DNA from: Pigmentiphaga litoralis
Lineage (GTDB): Bacteria; Pseudomonadota; Gammaproteobacteria; Burkholderiales; Burkholderiaceae_B
DNA length: 64,000 nt
Assembly: GCF_014651835.1 (NCBI RefSeq)
Contig: NZ_BMXQ01000001.1
Location: forward strand, 3,508,120-3,572,119
Direction: 5' to 3'
Below are positions 37,271 through 45,780 of this stretch, in pieces (within the stretch, counting starts at the first letter, position 1; the number at the start of each line of letters is the position of its first letter). Under the pieces are notes generated by a model. That model searched no databases. It saw only the letters and a list, made by a program, of their open reading frames with translations, and was not told where the DNA came from. A program made the position numbers and the translations under genes.

Positions 37271-37287
37271 ATAGACCGGTCGTCTAT
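37271..37287. promoter_or_regulatory. TetR (NemR-like) operator of the tetR gene
   Basis: ATAGACCGGTCGTCTAT is a perfect 6-bp inverted repeat with a 5-base centre, 20 bases upstream of the tetR ATG. It shares 16 bases with the site at 36573. It also lies in the divergent gap toward the Bug-MmgE operon. Confidence 0.82.
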
Positions 37288-37430
37288 GAAACGATGTCGC
37301 CTCCAGCCAAGCTAGATGCATCCATACGTAACGCCGTTGTATGCAAATGTCGACGCGTATATATATTGGCCGAAAACCGGGGCAAGACATGCCCCCCATC
37401 GCGGGAGACACCCGCTTGGAGGAGACGACG

Positions 37431-38408
37431 ATGGCAATTCAAGATCTGGTCCTGAAGGCAGCGACGTGCGCGCTCGCCATGGCAGTCAGCGCGGGGGCAT
37501 CCGCGCAGGGCTATCCCAACAAGCCGGTGCATGTGGTCACGCCTTTCCCGCCAGGCGGCGCAGCCGATGTCGTTCTGCGCCTGGTTACCCAACGGCTGAC
37601 GGAATCCTTCAAGACCACCTTCGTGGTCGACAACAAGGCCGGTGCAGGCGGCGCCATCGGGACGGAGTATGTGGCGCGCGCGGCGCCCGACGGCTATACC
37701 TTGCTGCTCACCTCGAGCAGCACGATGTCGATCAATCCCCACCTTGGTCCCAAGTCTCCTTATGACCCGTTCACCGACTTCACGCCGGTGGTCTTCATCG
37801 GCTACTCGCCCAACGTGCTTGTCGTCACGGCATCGGCGCCGATCAAGTCCGTTTCCGACCTGATCGCAGCCGCCAAGGCATCCCCAGGCAAGTACAACTT
37901 CGGGTCCAACGGGATCGGCACCCTCAGCCATCTGACCGGCGAACTGTTCAAACAATCGGCGGGAATCAACCTGCTGCACGTGCCCTACAAGGGCGCGGCG
38001 CCGGCGGTTGCGGACACCGCGGGCGGTCAGGTCACGGCCTTGTTCGCTGCGTACGCGAGCGTCAACAGCATGATGAAGTCGGGCAGGTTGCGTGCGCTGG
38101 GTGTGACCAGCGTCAATCCGATCGACATCGCGCCAGACGTGCCGACCATCGCAGCGTCAGGCCTGCCCGGCTTCGAGTCCAACCAATGGTGGGGCCTCTA
38201 CGGCCCGGCGGGCATGCCCGCCGAGATCACCGCCCGACTCAATGCCGAAATGAACAAGATCCTTGCCTCGCCTGAAAACCGGGCACGTTTTGCCGAAGAG
38301 GCCATCGTGCTTGGCGGTGGCACGCCGGCCGATCTGACCGCTTACCTGCGCGCGGACTACGACAAGTGGGGCAAGGTTATCCGCGACGGCAACATCAAGG
38401 CGGAATGA
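37431..38408 (+). CDS. Bug-family (TctC) solute receptor
   Basis: A 325-residue periplasmic receptor. The signal peptide (LKAATCALAMAVSAGASAQG) is cleaved near residue 25. The mature protein starts YPNKPVHVVTPFPPGGAADV, the Bug family motif, and contains HVPYKGAAPA, its ligand-loop motif. GGAGGAGACG precedes the ATG at 37431, which is favoured over upstream starts. Its stop overlaps the first MmgE/PrpD gene (ATGA), so the receptor probably delivers a carboxylate handled by those enzymes. Confidence 0.92.
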   Translation: MAIQDLVLKAATCALAMAVSAGASAQGYPNKPVHVVTPFPPGGAADVVLRLVTQRLTESFKTTFVVDNKAGAGGAIGTEYVARAAPDGYTLLLTSSSTMSINPHLGPKSPYDPFTDFTPVVFIGYSPNVLVVTASAPIKSVSDLIAAAKASPGKYNFGSNGIGTLSHLTGELFKQSAGINLLHVPYKGAAPAVADTAGGQVTALFAAYASVNSMMKSGRLRALGVTSVNPIDIAPDVPTIAASGLPGFESNQWWGLYGPAGMPAEITARLNAEMNKILASPENRARFAEEAIVLGGGTPADLTAYLRADYDKWGKVIRDGNIKAE

Positions 38409-39817
38409 TGAGCACGCTCAATTCCGCAACGGATACTTCGGCCATGCCGCCCGTCACCGATGCCCTTGGCCGTTTTGTCGCCACCTTGGCCTGGCACGAT
38501 GTACCGCGTCACATCAGGGAATTGATGCCTGTCCTGTTGATCGACATGTTCCGCGCCGCGGCCGCCGGCAAGGACCGTCCCTGGACACGCGCTGCAACCG
38601 CTCTGTATGGCGATCATCGGTCCGACCGGCAGGCGCAACTGTTCTTCGCAAGCACCATGGTGGACGTGTCGAGGGCAGCATTCGTCAACGGCGTGGCCTG
38701 CGGCAGTCTTGACTGGGACGACTCGCACGTTGCCGCCATCATCCACCCCGGCGTCGTCATCTGGCCTGCCGCTCTGGCGATGGCGCAAGCCACCGGGGCC
38801 AGCGGCCGCGACCTGCTGACTGCGGTGCTGGTCGGCTACGAAACGGCGATACGCATCGGCATGGCCATACAGCCCGAACATTCCCTGCGCGGCTTCCAGG
38901 GCACGCCCACCTGCGGCGCATTCGGCGCCGCCGCAGCGTGCGCCCGGCTGCTGGGACTGTCGCCCGAAGGGTGCCGCAACGCCCTGGGCATCGCGGCCAC
39001 CTTCGCTTGCGGCATCTCGCAGTTCTTCGTGTCAGGTTCGGACATCAAACGACTGCACGCCGGCAAGGCGGCGGCCAATGGCGTTGAAGCTGCGTTGCTG
39101 GCGCACAGCGGCCTGACCGGACCGCACGACGCCATCGAAGGCAAGCAGGGATTCTCCCGTGCCTTTTCGGATCGCTACGATCCGGCAACGACACTCGACG
39201 GACTCGGGCGGCACTTTCCTACCGAATGGATTTCCTTGAAGCCGCATGCGGGCAGCGTGCGCATGCAATCGGCCATCGAAGCCGCGGCCGTGCTGGCCAG
39301 GCAAGGCGTCACGATGGACCAGGTCGTCAGCATCGACATTGGCGTGCACGGCGCGATGGTCGGCAAGCTGACCGCGAATCAGCCGGTCGACCATCAGCAG
39401 GCTCAGCTGAGCACGCCCTTTGCCGTCGCCATGGCCATTGCACTCGCGCCATCACGAAGCGGCCCGCTGGCTTTGTCCATTGACGACTTCGAAGCCAGCA
39501 TGGGCGATGCACGCATCATGGATCTGTCGAGCCGCACGCAGTGCTTTGTCGACGCCGACGTGGAGCGCCTGACGACAGCCGAGGCAGTGCCTGCACGGGT
39601 CGTCTGCACCTTGAAAGACGGCAGCCGCCAGGAAGCCTTTATCGAACATCCCAAGGGTTGCCCGCAGAACCCGATGACCGCCGACGAGGTCGGCGCGCGC
39701 TTCATGGCCATTGCCGGACCGTCGCTCGGTGACGCCGCATGCCAGGACTGGCTTGTCCATGCCCGCCGCATTGAGCACCTGCCCGACGTCACGGCCTTGT
39801 TTACCTTGCGACACTGA
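38405..39817 (+). CDS. MmgE/PrpD-family protein, copy 1
   Basis: A 470-residue protein of the MmgE/PrpD superfamily (2-methylcitrate dehydratase, cis-aconitate decarboxylase, iminodisuccinate epimerase). Family segments are VNGVACGSLDWDDSH, STPTCGAFGAAA-like GTPTCGAFGAAAACARLLGL, and HAGKAAANGVEAALLAHSGL. It overlaps the Bug stop by four bases and is followed 12 bases later by a paralogue of the same length. No other methylcitrate-cycle genes are present, so a different dehydratase, epimerase or decarboxylase reaction is likely. Confidence 0.88.
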   Translation: MMSTLNSATDTSAMPPVTDALGRFVATLAWHDVPRHIRELMPVLLIDMFRAAAAGKDRPWTRAATALYGDHRSDRQAQLFFASTMVDVSRAAFVNGVACGSLDWDDSHVAAIIHPGVVIWPAALAMAQATGASGRDLLTAVLVGYETAIRIGMAIQPEHSLRGFQGTPTCGAFGAAAACARLLGLSPEGCRNALGIAATFACGISQFFVSGSDIKRLHAGKAAANGVEAALLAHSGLTGPHDAIEGKQGFSRAFSDRYDPATTLDGLGRHFPTEWISLKPHAGSVRMQSAIEAAAVLARQGVTMDQVVSIDIGVHGAMVGKLTANQPVDHQQAQLSTPFAVAMAIALAPSRSGPLALSIDDFEASMGDARIMDLSSRTQCFVDADVERLTTAEAVPARVVCTLKDGSRQEAFIEHPKGCPQNPMTADEVGARFMAIAGPSLGDAACQDWLVHARRIEHLPDVTALFTLRH

Positions 39818-39829
39818 ACGGAGTCATGC

Positions 39830-41242
39830 ATGACGACAGGATCCACCCCGACTGGACCCACCGCGACCGGCCCCACACGGCGCATCGCCGAGTTTGCTGG
39901 CGACCTGGAGTACCGGCACTTGCCGGCGCAAGTCCAAGGCGCGCTGCAGGCATTCCTGCTCGACTATCTGCGCGTCGCGTCGGTCGGCGAACGCATGGGC
40001 TGGAGCGATTGGGCGCGCACGTATGCGCAGCAGACGGCGGCCCCGGGCCATGCGCCGGTCCTGTTCGCATCGGCTCCCGTCGACCCGGTCAGCGCCGCGT
40101 TCATGAACACCGTGTATGCCGGCAGCCTGGATGCCGATGACGTCCACGTTGGCGCCATGTTGCACCCGGGCTGCATCGTGTTTTCCGCAGCGCTGGCCGT
40201 AGGTCAGGCGCACCATCTGCCGGGCAGCCGGGTACTCGCCGCCGTGGCAGCGGGCTACGAAGCCATGATCCGCATCGCGCTGGCGATTCAACCCAGCCAC
40301 TTCAAGCGCGGCTTTCAAAGCACGTCGACCTGCGGCGTCTTTGGTGCGGCCGTCGCGGCATCGGCCTTGTTGTCGAACGGTCCGCAACGCGCCACGCGTA
40401 TCGCCGAAGCCATCGGCCTGGGCGCCTCGTTCTGCGGCGGACTCACCCAGTTCTACCACTCGGGTTCGACCGTCAAACGCATTCATGCCGCGCAGGCAGC
40501 CAGTTCAGGCGTGCGTGCAGCCATGCTGGTCGACAGCGGATTCTCGGGTCCCACCGACATCCTTGAAGGCCAGGATGGCTTTGCGCGTGCCTACGCCGAT
40601 GCCGTCGACTTCGACCGCGTCAGCGACGGTCTTGGCCGCGACTTTCGTCTGCTCGAAGTGGCGATCAAACCGCATGCCTGCAGCGCACGCGTGCAGTCCG
40701 CCATCGAAGCTGCAAGCACGGTGTGCCGTGACCATACGATTGCCGCGGGCCGTGTCCGCCGCATCCGGCTGGGCATCCCAAGAGTGATTCAGGGGCGATT
40801 GACATCGAACCGGCCTGGCGACCTTCAGGCAGCCCAGATGAGCGCCCCCTTCAGCGTCGCGCTCGCCTTGCACAAGCAAGGCGGACCCGGCGCCGCGTTG
40901 AATGTCGATGACTTCGAAGCGGGCCTGGCCGACACGACGGTCATGGCGCTTGCCGCCAAGGTCGAGTGCGTTGTCGACGAAGAGGTCGAACGCACCAGCA
41001 CCAGTGAATCCGTCAGCGCACGCGTGACCGTGATGCTTGACGATGGCAACGAGTTTTCGACCTTCGTGCTCGCGCCCAAAGGCAGTGCTTCGCGGCCTTT
41101 CTCGATGGCCGATCACGAGGCCCGGGCGCGCGCGGAACTGGGCAGGCGGTATCAAGTGGGCAAGCTGGATCCACTGATGACGGCGCTCGATAACTTTGCG
41201 GACATGGAGGATGTGAGCGAATTGTCCAAGCACCTTGCCTGA
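39830..41242 (+). CDS. MmgE/PrpD-family protein, copy 2
   Basis: A 470-residue paralogue of the preceding protein with the same landmarks (NTVYAGSLDADDVHVGAMLH, STSTCGVFGAA, HAAQAASSGVRAAMLVDSGF). Divergence is considerable, so the duplication is not recent. The two may form a heteromer or act on successive intermediates. The DWDDSH of copy 1 reads DADDVH here, a difference near the presumed active-site region. Last gene of the Bug-MmgE-MmgE unit. Confidence 0.88.
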   Translation: MTTGSTPTGPTATGPTRRIAEFAGDLEYRHLPAQVQGALQAFLLDYLRVASVGERMGWSDWARTYAQQTAAPGHAPVLFASAPVDPVSAAFMNTVYAGSLDADDVHVGAMLHPGCIVFSAALAVGQAHHLPGSRVLAAVAAGYEAMIRIALAIQPSHFKRGFQSTSTCGVFGAAVAASALLSNGPQRATRIAEAIGLGASFCGGLTQFYHSGSTVKRIHAAQAASSGVRAAMLVDSGFSGPTDILEGQDGFARAYADAVDFDRVSDGLGRDFRLLEVAIKPHACSARVQSAIEAASTVCRDHTIAAGRVRRIRLGIPRVIQGRLTSNRPGDLQAAQMSAPFSVALALHKQGGPGAALNVDDFEAGLADTTVMALAAKVECVVDEEVERTSTSESVSARVTVMLDDGNEFSTFVLAPKGSASRPFSMADHEARARAELGRRYQVGKLDPLMTALDNFADMEDVSELSKHLA

Positions 41243-41273
41243 CGCTACGTTTGTGTGGGTCAGGAACAGGGGC

Positions 41274-41693
41274 CTAAGGCCAGGGTGTAGCCGCGATGAG
41301 TCCATGCAGGTTCTCGTTCAGCTGTTCCAATTGCAGGAACGCCGTCGCCTGCAACGGCAGAAAATGCAATGAGGTCAGCCCGACACACGCAAACGCCGCC
41401 TTCAGGTACGGCGTCGGAAAGTCGGGCTGCCTTGCGCGATCACCCGTAAACACGCCGCCCGATGCAACGCCGACATACACCGGTTTGTCGCGCAGCAATC
41501 CCACTTTGTCGCCAGTGGGGGTGACACCCATGGTCCGTCCCATCCGCAGGATCTGGTCGATCCATGCCTTGAGCACCGACGGTACCGTGAAGTTGTTCAT
41601 GGGTGTGCCGATGACGAGCAGGTCGGCGGCTTCGACCTCAAGGATCAACGCTTCGGAAATGCGAGTGGCCTGCGCCGCTTCATGCGATGTCAT
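41274..41693 (-). pseudogene. FMN azoreductase remnant lacking the N-terminus
   Basis: 139 codons match the C-terminal two thirds of AzoR-type FMN-dependent NADH-azoreductases (VIGTPMNNFTVPSVLKAWID, VYVGVASGGVF). The first 55-60 residues, with the phosphate-binding strand and loop of FMN, are missing, and an in-frame TGA lies nine bases before the first ATG. The AhpD gene ends only 21 bases upstream, so the missing part is not nearby. Most likely a deletion remnant; translation by coupling to the AhpD gene cannot be excluded. Confidence 0.65.
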
Positions 41694-41714
41694 CCTCGTT
41701 CATTCCCCGTTGCC

Positions 41715-42149
41715 TCATTGCCGCATTCCGATGGCCAGACGATTGAACGCGCTCATCAATGCAATGGCGAATGTCAGATCCGAGATCTCGACGTCGCTGA
41801 AGTGTTCCTTGAGCGGATCGTAGTCTTCGTCAGGCGCGTGCGTCCGATCGACATGGGTCAGCGCTTCCGTCCAGGCCAGGGCCGCGCGTTCTTTCGGCGA
41901 AAAGCGCTCGGACACGCGCCATCCGGCCAGACCGTCCAAGGTGGCATCTGGCACTCCGCCAGCACGCAGGGCCTTGGCGTGCATCTCGAGGCAGAACGCG
42001 CAGCCGTTGATCTGCGACATGCGCAGCCAGATCAGTTCGATCAGCGGTTTGCCCAGGCTGCTTTTTTCCAGTGCCGCCTTGGTCGCGCCAAAGCCGCGAT
42101 AGGCCTCTGGCGAAAGGGTGTAGTACGGCAGACGTTGCGGGGTGGTCAA
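41715..42149 (-). CDS. AhpD/carboxymuconolactone decarboxylase-family protein
   Basis: A 144-residue alkylhydroperoxidase-like protein. The CxxC redox pair is in INGCAFCLEMHAKALRAGG, followed by the helical SPKERAALAWTEALTHV. Such proteins reduce peroxides or act as thiol-disulfide relays. The TTG at 42149 is chosen as the start because AGGAG lies eight bases upstream; the upstream ATG of the longer frame has no such site. It is downstream of the GNAT gene and probably under the divergent MocR regulator. Confidence 0.87.
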   Translation of the reverse strand: MTTPQRLPYYTLSPEAYRGFGATKAALEKSSLGKPLIELIWLRMSQINGCAFCLEMHAKALRAGGVPDATLDGLAGWRVSERFSPKERAALAWTEALTHVDRTHAPDEDYDPLKEHFSDVEISDLTFAIALMSAFNRLAIGMRQ

Positions 42150-42215
42150 GGGGAATCTCCTGAAAAGCGATTGACGGTAGGGGTGCAACGCAAAAGGTTG
42201 CGCAAGGCAAGCAAA

Positions 42216-42647
42216 CTACAGCGCCTGACGAAAGTGCAGGCCAGCCGCCAGGAGGCCCTGACGGAAGTAGAAGCGTTGGCCCAAGGCGTTGCCCAGGCCG
42301 GTATCCAGGACAAGATGCGCGCATCCCATTCCTCTGGCTTCTTCGCGCACGGCCTCGATCAGCGCAGCGCCGATGCCGTCGCTGCGGGCGTGCGCGGTCG
42401 TGATCAGATCGTCGACGTACAGAAACTTCCCGTAGATCAGGTTCTCTTGAAAGCGATAGCCCGCCAGACCGATCACTCGACTGTCCCGCCAGGCTGCAAG
42501 CAGGTGATACCCCTGCTGTGTCTGCCGGGCCAGCTGCGCAACGAAGGACGCCACGTCCGCCAGATGCGGCCGCAGTTCCTGCATGATCGGGAACGCGGCC
42601 TGGTAGTCCGGCTCGCTGTTGATTAGGCGTAGTGCAATGGCGGTCAT
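42216..42647 (-). CDS. GNAT-family N-acetyltransferase
   Basis: A 143-residue acetyltransferase. The central strand LYVDDLITTAHARSDGIGAAL contains the acetyl-CoA pyrophosphate-binding R/S-D-G-I-G-A variant of motif A, and RFYFRQGLLAAGLHFR forms motif B. The acceptor is unknown. It is divergent from a MocR regulator with 89 bases between the starts and likely cotranscribed with the AhpD gene. Confidence 0.88.
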   Translation of the reverse strand: MTAIALRLINSEPDYQAAFPIMQELRPHLADVASFVAQLARQTQQGYHLLAAWRDSRVIGLAGYRFQENLIYGKFLYVDDLITTAHARSDGIGAALIEAVREEARGMGCAHLVLDTGLGNALGQRFYFRQGLLAAGLHFRQAL

Positions 42648-42689
42648 GACATCTTCCCGTGGAATGGATCCACTGTAGGAAAATCATGT

Positions 42690-42715
42690 CCTATACGATA
42701 GGTGCAAGAATGCAC
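42690..42715. promoter_or_regulatory. Candidate MocR operator with two overlapping inverted repeats
   Basis: CCTAT-acg-ATAGG (42690-42702) runs directly into GTGCA-agaa-TGCAC (42702-42715), in the 89-base divergent gap between the GNAT and MocR genes. TATACG within the first repeat could serve as a -10 box. Confidence 0.5.
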
Positions 42716-42736
42716 TGAATTACTGGGACATCGAAT

Positions 42737-44164
42737 ATGGACTTGCAGCATCTGGCACTGCATCGGACCGACGGCGCGCCGATTTACCTTCAGTTGTATC
42801 GCCGCTATCGCGAAGCCATATCAGAGGGAAAGCTTCGGCCGGGCGACCGCGTGCCGTCCGTGCGCAGTCTTGCAAGCGAACTGAACGTCGCGCGCGGCAC
42901 GGTCGAAGCGGCCTATCAGATGCTGGTCAGCGAAGGCTATTTCGTGGCGCGCGGCGCGGCAGGCACCGTCGTGTCGCCCCGGCTGGAACACCTGGCGGGC
43001 CCGGGGCAGACCCCACCCGCGCGCGCTGCGTCCGCGCCGTCCAACGCCCGGATGGCATCCAGTGCCGCCCTTCCCTTCCAGCTTGGCCTGCCGGCGCTGG
43101 ATGCGTTCCCCCGAAAGGCCTGGGCCCGCCTGGCCGGCCGCAGTCTGCGCACCCTGGAAACGGTTGCGATGGCCTATCCCGACCCGGCGGGCTACGAACC
43201 GCTGCGCCGTGCCATCGCGACCTACCTGGGCATCTCGCGCGGCATCACGTGCACGCACGACCAGGTCTTTGTGACGTCGGGGTATCGCGGCGCCCTGGAC
43301 CTCATCTGCCAGACCTTGCTGAAGCCCGCCGATACAGGTTGGTTCGAAGACCCGGGCTATGTGCACGCGCGGCAGTTTCTGGAACGCATCGGCGTGCGGC
43401 TCACGCCGGTGCCGGTGGATGCCGAAGGTCTGAATGTGACCGCAGGACTGCAACGCGCCTCCCACGCGAGCTTCGCCGTGGTCACGCCCACGCACCAGAG
43501 TCCTTTAGGGATGGCCCTGTCCTTGCCCAGGCGGCTTGAACTACTCGACTGGGCCGCACAGCGCCGCGCGTGGATCATCGAAGATGACTACGACAGTGAG
43601 TTCCGCTATCAAGGCCGCCCGTTGCCGGCACTGAAAAGCCTGGATGGTCATGGCCGCGTGCTGTACACCGGCACCTTCAGCAAGGTGCTGTTTCCTGGCT
43701 TGCGCCTGGCCTATCTGGTTGTGCCGCAAGCGCAGGTGGGCCGGTTCAAGGATGCGGTCACCATCTTTCCTGGCCCAGGGTCGATCTCTCCGCAAGCGAC
43801 GGTTGCAAGCTTCATGGAAGAAGGACACTTCGCCAGGCATCTGCGAAAGATGCGGACGCTCTACGCGGAACGGCGCGGTTATCTCGTGGATGCGCTCGAG
43901 CGCTATGGCGCGGATTGGTTGCGCGTGCAACCGCAGGCGGGTGGCATCCACGTATCGGCCGGGCTCGCGAGTCGCCAGGACGATATCGCCCTGACCACCG
44001 CGGCCAACGCCAAAGGCTTGGCAGTCGAGGCCTTGGGCCGATGGCGGATCCGCAAGGCGTCGCAGGGCGGCCTGTTGATGGGCTATGCCAACTTTGCGAG
44101 CGAAGATGACGCGGTAAAGGCGGTGAAGCGGCTGTTGCGGGTGATCAAGGATTCGCCCGCCTGA
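42737..44164 (+). CDS. MocR/PdxR-type GntR regulator with aminotransferase domain
   Basis: A 475-residue PLP-dependent regulator. The N-terminal GntR winged helix spans about residues 10-75 (GDRVPSVRSLASELNVARGT). A linker leads to a type I aminotransferase fold. The PLP-binding Lys316 is in TGTFSKVLFPG, the cofactor Asp is in IEDDYDSEFR, and the Arg is in the closing segment. Such regulators sense PLP or PLP-amino acid adducts. The divergent GNAT-AhpD unit is the obvious target. Confidence 0.93.
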   Translation: MDLQHLALHRTDGAPIYLQLYRRYREAISEGKLRPGDRVPSVRSLASELNVARGTVEAAYQMLVSEGYFVARGAAGTVVSPRLEHLAGPGQTPPARAASAPSNARMASSAALPFQLGLPALDAFPRKAWARLAGRSLRTLETVAMAYPDPAGYEPLRRAIATYLGISRGITCTHDQVFVTSGYRGALDLICQTLLKPADTGWFEDPGYVHARQFLERIGVRLTPVPVDAEGLNVTAGLQRASHASFAVVTPTHQSPLGMALSLPRRLELLDWAAQRRAWIIEDDYDSEFRYQGRPLPALKSLDGHGRVLYTGTFSKVLFPGLRLAYLVVPQAQVGRFKDAVTIFPGPGSISPQATVASFMEEGHFARHLRKMRTLYAERRGYLVDALERYGADWLRVQPQAGGIHVSAGLASRQDDIALTTAANAKGLAVEALGRWRIRKASQGGLLMGYANFASEDDAVKAVKRLLRVIKDSPA

Positions 44165-44210
44165 CCTGCAACCCGGTTAGAGCCCTGACGAGAGCCCCTG
44201 CCCGCCTCGG

Positions 44211-45326
44211 TCAGGGGCGCGGCAGCGTGACGGTGAAGGTCGTTGCCTCGGCACTGGACGCCACGTGGATCTGCCCACCATGCGCCAGCGCAATGCGCCG
44301 GCAGATATACAGCCCCAGTCCGATCCCGGCGGCGATGCCGCGTTTTTCGGGCGGGGAATGGGTACGGGTCAACGGATCGAACAGCGTAGGCAGGGCTTCC
44401 TTGGGTATCGGACCGCCCTCATTACAGACCGACACTTCGACAACCTTGTCCCGGCCTATGGCGACGACGCGGATGTCGCCGCTGCCATGCTGGATGGCAT
44501 TGACCAGAAGATTCCCCATCAACTGACTGATGCGATCGCCGTCCCATGCGCCCGCCAGGTCACCGGTCAGGACCACGTCGATCTGCGCCTGGGGATAGGC
44601 AGCACCGACTTCATCGGCCGCAAACAGGCAGAGCCGGCCGATGTCCTGCGGAGCCAGGGTGACGGGAAGCGCATCGCCGAGCCGGGTCCGCGTGTAATCC
44701 AGCAAGTCGTCGATCATCCGCTTCATCCGCGCCGCGCTTCGCTGCACATTGGCAGCGGCCTTCATGCGCGATGCCGTGACGTCGTCACCTTGCAGGAGAA
44801 ACTCGGCGGAATTGGCGATGGCGCCCAGCGGGGAGCGCAGGTCGTGCGCAAGCACACCGGCGAAACGGTCGCGGATCGCTTCGACCTGCATCGAATACTG
44901 CCGGATCGAGTCCGACAATGTCTGGTCAATGGATTCATTGAAACGGATGACGTCCTCGATCCGCGCCGCGCTGGGCGCGGACTGTTCGGCCCACCGCCGC
45001 AGGACAGTGGCGCGCAGCGCCCGAAATTCGGCGACCAGGTCGTTCAGCTTGAACCCTTGGGCAAGCCGGTCGTCCGCGTGGATCTGCGCGGCATCGGTCA
45101 CATCGCCCTCCGGGTTGGCGCCTTCACCCCGCGATTTGGCCTTGCGAGCCGCCTCGCTCTGGGGCGTTCGCATGTCCGCGGCGATGCGGGTCAACATCAT
45201 CCGAGCGGAATCCTGCAGTTCGTGATCGGTCAGGGAGGTGCCTTCCAGGCCGATCTGACTGGCAAACTCTGCCCAGTCGGCAACGAGCGAGTCGAGGTTG
45301 GCCTCGATGAAATCAGCAAGCGACAT
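44211..45326 (-). CDS. Cytoplasmic sensor histidine kinase with RsbRD-type N-terminal domain
   Basis: A 371-residue kinase with no membrane segment. Residues 1-145 resemble the RsbRD/RsbT co-antagonist N-terminal domain (DRLAQGFKLNDLVAEFRALR). The H-box is FAGVLAHDLRSPLGAI (His161), the N-box LMGNLLVNAIQHG, and the G-boxes GIGLGLYICRRIALAHGG. The phosphoacceptor and ATPase domains are complete. No response regulator gene adjoins it, so it is an orphan kinase. Its place beside the manganese catalase and stress genes suggests a general stress input. Confidence 0.9.
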   Translation of the reverse strand: MSLADFIEANLDSLVADWAEFASQIGLEGTSLTDHELQDSARMMLTRIAADMRTPQSEAARKAKSRGEGANPEGDVTDAAQIHADDRLAQGFKLNDLVAEFRALRATVLRRWAEQSAPSAARIEDVIRFNESIDQTLSDSIRQYSMQVEAIRDRFAGVLAHDLRSPLGAIANSAEFLLQGDDVTASRMKAAANVQRSAARMKRMIDDLLDYTRTRLGDALPVTLAPQDIGRLCLFAADEVGAAYPQAQIDVVLTGDLAGAWDGDRISQLMGNLLVNAIQHGSGDIRVVAIGRDKVVEVSVCNEGGPIPKEALPTLFDPLTRTHSPPEKRGIAAGIGLGLYICRRIALAHGGQIHVASSAEATTFTVTLPRP

Positions 45327-45468
45327 GCGAGGCTACCTTCAATGAATTCGTATGGCGACGCAGTGTCACCGCACGTCATTGTGAGACGGCTTGCTCTTCA
45401 ATTGCAAGGTTACTTGTCCGGTTCACTGTCTGCTCATGCATCTTGGAGATGCATCTATTGCCGCACTT

Positions 45469-45765
45469 CTACCGGCGATGACGCAGCGCAGCCTCCCTTA
45501 ACTGGGCAAGAAATTCGTCGTAGCTGCCCATCAGTTGGTTCACCCGGCCATGCCATTCGGAAGACGGCGGTACCGACGGTCGCACCAGCCGCTCACCGTC
45601 CACATAGATTTCCATGGCCGGATTGTCCGGGTCGATGAGTATCCGATGACCGTCCTCCGCTGCGAGCGCCCAGGGCGCATCGACGGTTGGCGCCACTGCG
45701 GAACCGACCGCGGGTGCAGCGACACCGGTGAGCACGCCTTCAAGCGTTCCCCACGGGGCAACCAC
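45469..45765 (-). CDS. Small hypothetical protein, or C-terminal part of an interrupted gene
   Basis: A 98-residue frame with a hydrophobic alanine/valine-rich start and a more ordered C-terminus (ILIDPDNPAMEIYVDGERLV, then YDEFLAQLREAALRHRR). No family is recognised. The first start codon is a GTG without a ribosome site. It is in the same reading frame as the small gene at 45781, separated only by one TGA and five codons, so the two may be halves of one gene with a nonsense mutation. Confidence 0.4.
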   Translation of the reverse strand: MVAPWGTLEGVLTGVAAPAVGSAVAPTVDAPWALAAEDGHRILIDPDNPAMEIYVDGERLVRPSVPPSSEWHGRVNQLMGSYDEFLAQLREAALRHRR

Positions 45766-45780
45766 CTTGGCGTCGTAGTG

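Noticed and set aside
38405-41242. Calling either MmgE/PrpD gene prpD
   Set aside because: No prpB, prpC or acnD in the neighbourhood and the two paralogues diverge; the superfamily catalyses several reactions.
44183-44216. Inverted repeat CCCTGACGAG/CTCGGTCAGGG between the convergent MocR and kinase genes
   Set aside because: Could be a convergent terminator, but it has a bulge, no T-run and overlaps the kinase stop codon; too weak to list.
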